Below are positions 59,319 through 64,000 of a stretch of DNA of 64,000 bases, piece by piece. The DNA is from Nocardia africana NBRC 100379. Lineage in GTDB: Bacteria > Actinomycetota > Actinomycetes > Mycobacteriales > Mycobacteriaceae. Position numbers and translations under genes: made by a program. A model generated the notes under the pieces. That model had not been told where the DNA came from and searched no databases. It was given only the letters and a program-made list of their open reading frames with translations. How positions within the stretch are numbered: the first letter of the stretch is position 1; each line of letters starts with the position of its first letter. The DNA lies in NCBI RefSeq assembly GCF_001612635.1, contig NZ_BDAV01000014.1, positions 248,001 to 312,000 on the forward strand. Reading direction: 5' to 3'.

Positions 59319-61259
59319 TCAGGACACGACTTCCGGTGCGGCCGAATCGGTGTCGGCGGTGCTCACCCCGGCCTCGCCGAAGGTCGACATCTCCGACAGC
59401 GCGGCGATGGCCGCGCGCAGCAGCGGCAGCGCGCTCACCGCACCGGAGCCCTCCCCGAGCCGCATGTCCAGTTCGACCAGCGGCTCCAAATCGAGCTTGG
59501 CGAGCGCCAGCGGGTGGGCCGGCTCGGTGGACCGGTGCCCGGCCACCCACCAGCGCTTCGCACCCGGGGCGAGCATTTCGGCGATGAGCGCCGCGGCGGC
59601 GACCACCACACCGTCGAGGATCACCGGTGTGCGCCGGGCGGCGGCCTGAGCGAGATAGCCCGCGGTGGCGGCGAAATCCGCCCCCCCGGCGATCCGCAGC
59701 AGCGCGAACGGGTCCTGGCGGTGGGGACGCGCGCGCCACATGGCGTCGCGGATCGCGGAGGCCTTGCGCATCCATCCGGCATCGTCGACGCCGGTGCCGC
59801 GGCCGATCGCCAGCACCGGTTCGGTGTCGGTGAGCGTGGCGATGAGAACCGTTGCGGGCGTGGTGTTTCCGATCCCCATATCGCCGGCGATCAGCAGGTC
59901 GGCCCCGCTGTCGATCTCCTCGTCGGCGATGGCGCGGCCCGCGGCCAGCGCGGCGTACAGCTCGGCTTCGGTGAGGGCGTCCTCGCGGTCGATGGCGCCG
60001 CTGGAGCGGCGGATCTTGTGCGTGGAGACCGACGGATCGGTGTCGGCGTCCACCGCGATGTCCACCACGCGCACGGTCGCATCGGCGAGGCGCGCCAGCG
60101 CGTTCACCGCCGCCCCTCCGGCCAGGAAGTTGGCGACCATCTGCGCGGTCACCTCACTCGGATACGCCGACACCCCGTGGCGGGCCACACCGTGGTCTCC
60201 GGCGAACACCACGACCCGGGCGCGCCGGAACTGATGCGGCGGGCACTCACCCTGGCACGCCGCCACCCAGTTCCCCAGCGTCTCCAACCGCCCCAGCGCC
60301 CCCGCCGGTTTGGTCAACTGCAACTGCCGCTGCTCGGCCTCGGCTCGCACGCGCGCGTCCGGCGCGGCGACCGGGCCGAATGCCGGTGTGGTGCCATCGA
60401 ATTCGGCGAGGCCGCGCGGCGTCGAGACCGCCGTCGAGCCGGCGGCAGCAGCTCCGGCTCCAGCGAACTCGCGACCCGCCGAGGCCCCCGCACCAGCCGC
60501 GTCACTCGTTTCGGTCGTCGCAGCCGCGCCGTCCGCATCGTGATCGGCTGACAAAGCTCTTTCCGCCGCAGCGGAGTCGGCGAAACCGGAACCGTGGACA
60601 GGACGCTCACTGCCCGCATGATCAGGGGTTCGCGAAGCCGAAACCCGCTCCGCCGCAGCACCTCCGAGCCCGGCGGCCGTGGCCGCCGCGATCCCGCTCC
60701 CGGTGGATGCGCCCGCGCCCTTCAGCACGACCGGCACTCCGGCGACGACCAGCACGACCTCGTCGCACACCGCCGCGAGCCGCTGATTCAGCGTCCCGAT
60801 CTCGTCCTGGAACAGCCGGCCCGACGCGGTCGCCGGAACCACGCCCAGACCCACCTCCGGGCTCACGATCAGCAAGCGGTCCGCATAACCGGACACCGCC
60901 GCGACCAGCGCATCGATATCGGGGCCGACGGTTCCGCGCGGCGCTTCCCAGGCCGAGCGCGCGTCGATGCGGGCCGTCAGCCAGGTGCCGAGGTCGTCGA
61001 TCAACGTCACCGGCGCCGGGTCACCCAGCACGGTGATCGGATCGCCCTCCACCACATGCCAGGTGCCGGGCCGCCGAACGCGATGGGCGGCAATACGATC
61101 GGCGAAGTCGGCGTCGGCCGGATCGGGAATCGCGGTCGCCACGTAGCGCACCGGTCCGCTGCGTCCGGCCACCTCCTCGGCGTAGGCGGATTTCCCCGAG
61201 CGCGCCCCACCGAGCACCAGCGTCCGCAGCCCTCGGCCGCCCGCAGCATCGTTCACCAC
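59319..61259 (-). CDS. cobUT: CobU-CobT fusion: adenosylcobinamide kinase/guanylyltransferase and NaMN:DMB phosphoribosyltransferase
   Basis: 646-residue fusion. CobU part (about 1-180): P-loop LGGARSGKS (16-24), GTWHVVEG, DDLGTWLTAR. An Ala/Gly/Ser-rich linker of about 100 residues (181-280), then CobT: GDHGVARHGVSAYPSEVTAQMVANFLAGGAAVN, GDMGIGNTTPA, GGADFAATAGYLAQAA and catalytic LGEGSGA. It activates cobinamide and makes alpha-ribazole phosphate, feeding cobS next door. GTG at 61259 lies 6 nt after a TACCGT -10 box; a second GTG is the next codon. CobT reading is full-length and both active sites look intact. Confidence 0.92.
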   Translation of the reverse strand: MVNDAAGGRGLRTLVLGGARSGKSAYAEEVAGRSGPVRYVATAIPDPADADFADRIAAHRVRRPGTWHVVEGDPITVLGDPAPVTLIDDLGTWLTARIDARSAWEAPRGTVGPDIDALVAAVSGYADRLLIVSPEVGLGVVPATASGRLFQDEIGTLNQRLAAVCDEVVLVVAGVPVVLKGAGASTGSGIAAATAAGLGGAAAERVSASRTPDHAGSERPVHGSGFADSAAAERALSADHDADGAAATTETSDAAGAGASAGREFAGAGAAAAGSTAVSTPRGLAEFDGTTPAFGPVAAPDARVRAEAEQRQLQLTKPAGALGRLETLGNWVAACQGECPPHQFRRARVVVFAGDHGVARHGVSAYPSEVTAQMVANFLAGGAAVNALARLADATVRVVDIAVDADTDPSVSTHKIRRSSGAIDREDALTEAELYAALAAGRAIADEEIDSGADLLIAGDMGIGNTTPATVLIATLTDTEPVLAIGRGTGVDDAGWMRKASAIRDAMWRARPHRQDPFALLRIAGGADFAATAGYLAQAAARRTPVILDGVVVAAAALIAEMLAPGAKRWWVAGHRSTEPAHPLALAKLDLEPLVELDMRLGEGSGAVSALPLLRAAIAALSEMSTFGEAGVSTADTDSAAPEVVS

Positions 61260-61265
61260 GTCAGC

Positions 61266-61271
61266 ACGGTA
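61266..61271 (-). promoter_or_regulatory. -10 box of leaderless cobUT
   Basis: TACCGT on the minus strand, 6 nt before the GTG at 61259. Confidence 0.5.
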
Positions 61272-61475
61272 CCAATCGGCCCGCACCCGAGACGCCGCCC
61301 ACCCGAGCACCGGCTACCCGCGCCACAGCACTCCGCACCGCCCGAGTTCTCTGCCTCAGCGGCGGCGATGCCGGAGCCTCGCGGCGGCACGAGAAGCGCA
61401 CCGAGCCGGCCGTGCGGCTGTGCCGCCGGCCGGCCATGCGACTCGGCGGGCGACATTCCCACACACAACCCGAAC

Positions 61476-62144
61476 TCAGACCGCGTCGCCGGGCGACACC
61501 CGCGGCTTCGGGGCGCGCATGCGGCGGATCTGGGAGGCGCGAACGAAGGCGTACCAGCCCAGCGACCAGCTCGAGGTGGTGTCGTCGGGATAGCGTTCGC
61601 GCACCCGCTTGTTGATCAGGCGGCCGATCACGAAGCCCTCGGCGACCATGAACAGCATCATCACGATCATCGCGAGGGTGACGTAGGCCTGCACCTGCGG
61701 GGTGAGGAACATGGTCAGGATCAGCACCAGCGCCAGCGGCATGAACAGTCCGACCAGGTTGCGGCGCGCGTCGACCAGGTCGCGGACGTAGGCGCGAACC
61801 GGGCCGCGGTCGCGCGGCAGCAGGTATTTGTCCTCGCCGGCCAGCATCCGGGCGCGGCGATCGGCCGCGGCGGCCCGGCGCTCGGCCGAGGCGACCTTGC
61901 GTTCCTCGCGGTTGCCGCGGGTGGCCTTGCGCCGGGCGCGGGCCTCCTTGGCGGTCAGCGGGGCGGGCGCGACCGGCCCGCGGCGTCTGCCCTCGACGTC
62001 GCGGCGTCTGGGCGTCGGCCGCCCCTTGCCGGCCGTCGGTGCGGGCCGCTGCGCTGCCGTGGCCGCGTCGTCGTCGGTCGTGGCCGACGTGTCGTCGACG
62101 TGGTCGTCGGTGGTGCTGGCATCGCCACGGCGCAGGAACTTCAC
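61476..62144 (-). CDS. DUF3043 membrane protein (Rv2206-like)
   Basis: 222 residues. Basic, Arg/Lys-rich N-terminal half with GKGRPTPRRRDVEGRRRGPVAPAPLTAKEARARRK, a conserved DUF3043 stretch, then LPRDRGPVRAYVRDLVDARRN and two transmembrane helices (NLVGLFMPLALVLILTMFL, AYVTLAMIVMMLFMVAEGFVIG). Function unknown; the basic segment is probably cytoplasmic. GTG at 62144 with a TAGCCT -10 box 7 nt upstream. Confidence 0.85.
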   Translation of the reverse strand: MKFLRRGDASTTDDHVDDTSATTDDDAATAAQRPAPTAGKGRPTPRRRDVEGRRRGPVAPAPLTAKEARARRKATRGNREERKVASAERRAAAADRRARMLAGEDKYLLPRDRGPVRAYVRDLVDARRNLVGLFMPLALVLILTMFLTPQVQAYVTLAMIVMMLFMVAEGFVIGRLINKRVRERYPDDTTSSWSLGWYAFVRASQIRRMRAPKPRVSPGDAV

Positions 62145-62457
62145 GCCGACCAGGCTATTGGATGGCATACCGGCCTGGAAATACGGTCTCCGCCGAGCTG
62201 TGTGATCGGTCATACCACCCATACCGGCAAACCGGCTCCGACCGGCCGGTCTGTACCCCGTGACACGCCTGGCCCGTGTGGCGATTCGCACGTCCGACCG
62301 CCGCCAACCCGGCAATTCCGGGGCCGACGGGCCCACGTCGGCGCGCGCAGTGGCAAGATTGGAATAGCCACCCGCGACGTGGCGTTGACAGCTACCGAGC
62401 CGTGCGCTGTTCACGGAAACAACGTTCACGGGTAACGAGGGTCTGCGAGGAGACTTC
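62145..62457. other. Divergent gap between DUF3043 and HesB genes
   Basis: No gene seen. TTGACA (62385-62390), a perfect -35 hexamer on the plus strand, has no clear -10 at 17 bp. GTTCACGG occurs twice (62409-62416 and 62424-62431, 15-bp period) before the hesB ribosome site GAGGAG. Confidence 0.4.
62152..62157 (-). promoter_or_regulatory. -10 box of leaderless DUF3043 gene
   Basis: TAGCCT on the minus strand, 7 nt before the GTG at 62144. Confidence 0.5.
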
Positions 62458-62808
62458 ATGACTGTGCAGAACGAGACCACCACCCACGGTGTGATCCTGA
62501 CCGACGCCGCCGCGTCCAAGGCGAAGGCGCTGCTGGACCAGGAGGGCCGCGACGATCTGGCGCTGCGCATCGCGGTGCAGCCGGGCGGTTGCGCGGGTCT
62601 GCGGTACCAGCTGTTCTTCGACGATCGCACCCTCGACGGCGACCTGACCGCCGAGTTCGGCGGGGTCACGCTCGCCGTCGACCGGATGAGCGCCCCCTAT
62701 GTCCAGGGTGCGTCCATCGACTTCGTCGACACCATCGAGAAGCAGGGCTTCACGATCGACAACCCGAACGCCACCGGCTCCTGCGCCTGCGGCGACAGCT
62801 TCAACTGA
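62458..62808 (+). CDS. HesB/IscA-family iron-sulfur cluster carrier
   Basis: 116 residues. A-type carrier with the three conserved Cys: one in QPGGCAGLRYQLFFDD and two in GSCACGDSF near the C-terminus. Receives or delivers [2Fe-2S]/[4Fe-4S] clusters to apo-enzymes; the M. tuberculosis homologue is Rv2204c. ATG with GAGGAGA about 4 nt upstream. Followed by a strong hairpin. Proximity to Rieske and other Fe-S users (25 kb away) is probably not functional linkage. Confidence 0.93.
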   Translation: MTVQNETTTHGVILTDAAASKAKALLDQEGRDDLALRIAVQPGGCAGLRYQLFFDDRTLDGDLTAEFGGVTLAVDRMSAPYVQGASIDFVDTIEKQGFTIDNPNATGSCACGDSFN

Positions 62809-62820
62809 CGATCTGCTCCC

Positions 62821-62850
62821 GGCGCGGAATCTCTGCGGAGGTTCCGCGCC
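62821..62850 (+). terminator. Terminator after hesB
   Basis: GGCGCGGAATCTC / GAGGTTCCGCGCC form 13 pairs (one G-U) around a TGCG loop, 12 nt after the stop codon. Confidence 0.75.
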
Positions 62851-62910
62851 GTGTCGTGCACACGGTACGGTAAGGCTGATTCCGCCCTCGACAGACAAGG
62901 ACCGGGCTTC

Positions 62911-63882
62911 GTGACCATCGCTGTGTCCGCTTCCATCGCGACCGACCATTTGATGCGATTTCCGGGGAAATTCTCCGACGTCCTGCTTGCCGATCAGTTG
63001 CAGCACGTGTCGTTGAGTTTTCTGGTCGACGATCTGGTGATTCGCCGAGGCGGTGTCGGCGGCAACATCGCGTACGCGATGGGTCTGCTGAACGGGAGCC
63101 CGCTGCTGGTCGGCGCGGTCGGCCCCGATTTCGGCGAGTACCGCGACTGGCTCGAGCGCCACGGCGTGGACTGCTCGGCGGTGCGGATCTCCGAGACCGC
63201 GCACACCGCGCGCTTCGTCTGCACCACCGACGAGACCATGGCCCAGATCGCGTCGTTCTATCCCGGCGCGATGAGCGAGGCCCGCGACATCTCTATCGCG
63301 GAGGTGGCCGAAAACCATTCGCTGGACCTGGTTTTGGTGGGCGCCAACGATCCCGACGCGATGCTGCGCCACACCGAGGAGTGCCGCAAGCTCGGTATCC
63401 CGTTCGCCGCGGACCCCTCGCAGCAGCTGGCCCGCCTCGACGGCGACCAGGCGCTCGCCCTGATCGACGGCGCCACATACCTTTTCACCAACGAGTACGA
63501 GTGGGGCCTGCTGCTGCAGAAGACGGGCCTGTCCCCCGAGGAGATCGGCCGCCGGGTCGGCATTCGCGTCACCACCCTCGGTGCCAAGGGCGCGCTCATC
63601 GTCGACGGTGACGGCGTCGAGGTGAATGTCGAAGTGGTGCCGGAACTTTCGCAGGTCGACCCGACCGGCGTCGGCGACGCGTTCCGAGCCGGCTTCCTCA
63701 CCGGGCACACCGCCGGACTCAGCCTGCAGCGCTCGGCCCAGCTGGGTTCGCTGACCGCGGTGCTGGTCCTGGAAACCATCGGCACCCAGGAGTGGTCGCT
63801 CGACCGCGACGAGGCGCTGCGGCGGTTGCGCGGCGCGTACGGCCCGGAGGCGGCGGACGAACTCGGCGCACTGCTGAGCTGA
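62911..63882 (+). CDS. adoK: Adenosine kinase (PfkB/ribokinase family)
   Basis: 323 residues. Ribokinase-fold sugar/nucleoside kinase: VRRGGVGGNIAYAMG-type N-terminal motif (IRRGGVGGN), C-terminal DPTGVGDAFRAGFLTG with catalytic Asp and anion hole. The DPTGVGD form and overall length match the actinobacterial adenosine kinase Rv2202c (AdoK/CbhK), which phosphorylates adenosine to AMP. GTG start with AAGGA about 10 nt upstream. A carbohydrate kinase role is the main alternative. Confidence 0.88.
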   Translation: MTIAVSASIATDHLMRFPGKFSDVLLADQLQHVSLSFLVDDLVIRRGGVGGNIAYAMGLLNGSPLLVGAVGPDFGEYRDWLERHGVDCSAVRISETAHTARFVCTTDETMAQIASFYPGAMSEARDISIAEVAENHSLDLVLVGANDPDAMLRHTEECRKLGIPFAADPSQQLARLDGDQALALIDGATYLFTNEYEWGLLLQKTGLSPEEIGRRVGIRVTTLGAKGALIVDGDGVEVNVEVVPELSQVDPTGVGDAFRAGFLTGHTAGLSLQRSAQLGSLTAVLVLETIGTQEWSLDRDEALRRLRGAYGPEAADELGALLS

Positions 63883-63974
63883 GCGCCGGCCCGAGCGGCA
63901 GAGCCATCCGGCGGCCCACGGCCGTGACGATTCACAACATTGCGTCCGGATGCGCGGAGTTCGCCGGCGAACAA

Positions 63975-63980
63975 TAGGGT
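63975..63980 (+). promoter_or_regulatory. -10 box of a gene entering at the window end
   Basis: TAGGGT, 6 nt before an ATG at 63987. Confidence 0.35.
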
Positions 63981-63986
63981 GTGCGT

Positions 63987-64000
63987 ATGGGATCCGATCG
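63987..64000 (+). CDS. Possible gene start, cut by window end
   Basis: ATG at 63987 begins MGSD and runs off the window. The only support is the TAGGGT box 6 nt upstream, the same leaderless layout as many genes here. Product unknown. Confidence 0.3.

Noticed and set aside
62385..62413. SigA promoter for hesB
   Set aside because: The -35 TTGACA is perfect but no acceptable -10 lies 16-18 bp downstream, so it is noted only in the gap description.

Overview
The window looks like a chromosomal segment of a high-GC mycolic-acid actinomycete, most likely Nocardia or a close relative in the Nocardiaceae. Every gene has strongly GC-biased third positions. Many starts are GTG or TTG, and at least twelve genes have a TAnnnT-type -10 box only 6-7 nt before the start codon (leaderless transcripts). 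The gene content is that of the mycobacterial lipoglycan and respiratory core: MptA, PimB', PknL with its Rv2175c-type partner, QcrCAB, CtaC/E/F, and two NlpC/P60 hydrolases. From memory, the order broadly follows M. tuberculosis Rv2173-Rv2208, with insertions and rearrangements; this rests on product order, not on an alignment. The carotenoid genes and the CobU-CobT fusion also fit Nocardia/Rhodococcus.

Layout. 0-6 kb: isoprenoid/carotenoid genes (idsA/crtE, crtI, crtB) with the lipomannan mannosyltransferase mptA inside the run. 6-17.6 kb: the Rv2175c homologue and pknL (divergent), aroG, an exoribonuclease, an acyltransferase, a ROK sugar kinase, and a minus-strand run of coupled genes (Cys-rich protein, ArsA-like ATPase, two SRPBCC proteins) ending at pimB'. 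17.6-23 kb: an anchored metalloprotease, two NlpC/P60 hydrolases sharing an upstream element, and a DnaQ-UvrC-type nuclease. 23-27.7 kb: ctaE-qcrC-qcrA-qcrB. 28-29.6 kb: trpD. 29.7-35.6 kb: a five-gene acyl-CoA operon with a divergent TetR gene and a palindromic operator. 35.6-41.7 kb: a five-gene minus-strand operon, cysD-cysNC-DUF1214-SDR-sulfotransferase, that makes PAPS and could spend it. 42-47 kb: IclR regulator, PASTA lipoprotein, broken phosphotransferase, NmrA-like protein, CPBP protease, FAD oxidoreductase. 47-51 kb: ctaC-ctaF and asnB. 51-54.8 kb: secreted Gly/His/Tyr-rich protein, DUF2277, Tat-exported phosphatase, mycothiol-type DinB protein. 54.8-58.3 kb: an unusual two-gene cassette, an ATP-grasp ligase plus a 667-residue protein of unknown function, behind a near-perfect SigF-type promoter. 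58.4-64 kb: cobS, cobUT, DUF3043 protein, HesB/IscA, adenosine kinase.

Functional picture. Three themes dominate: envelope building and remodelling (MptA, PimB', NlpC/P60 pair, PknL, PASTA lipoprotein), the bcc-aa3 respiratory supercomplex, and accessory lipid/sulfur chemistry (acyl-CoA operon next to the PAPS-sulfotransferase operon, converging on a shared 17-bp-stem terminator). The best candidate for an undescribed system is the ATP-grasp/667-aa pair at 54813-58313: TTG starts behind strong ribosome-binding sites, a stress-sigma promoter, and a Gln/Cys/His/Asn arrangement in the large partner that suggests a papain-like or acyl-transfer active site. No tRNA, rRNA, insertion sequence or CRISPR array was recognised.
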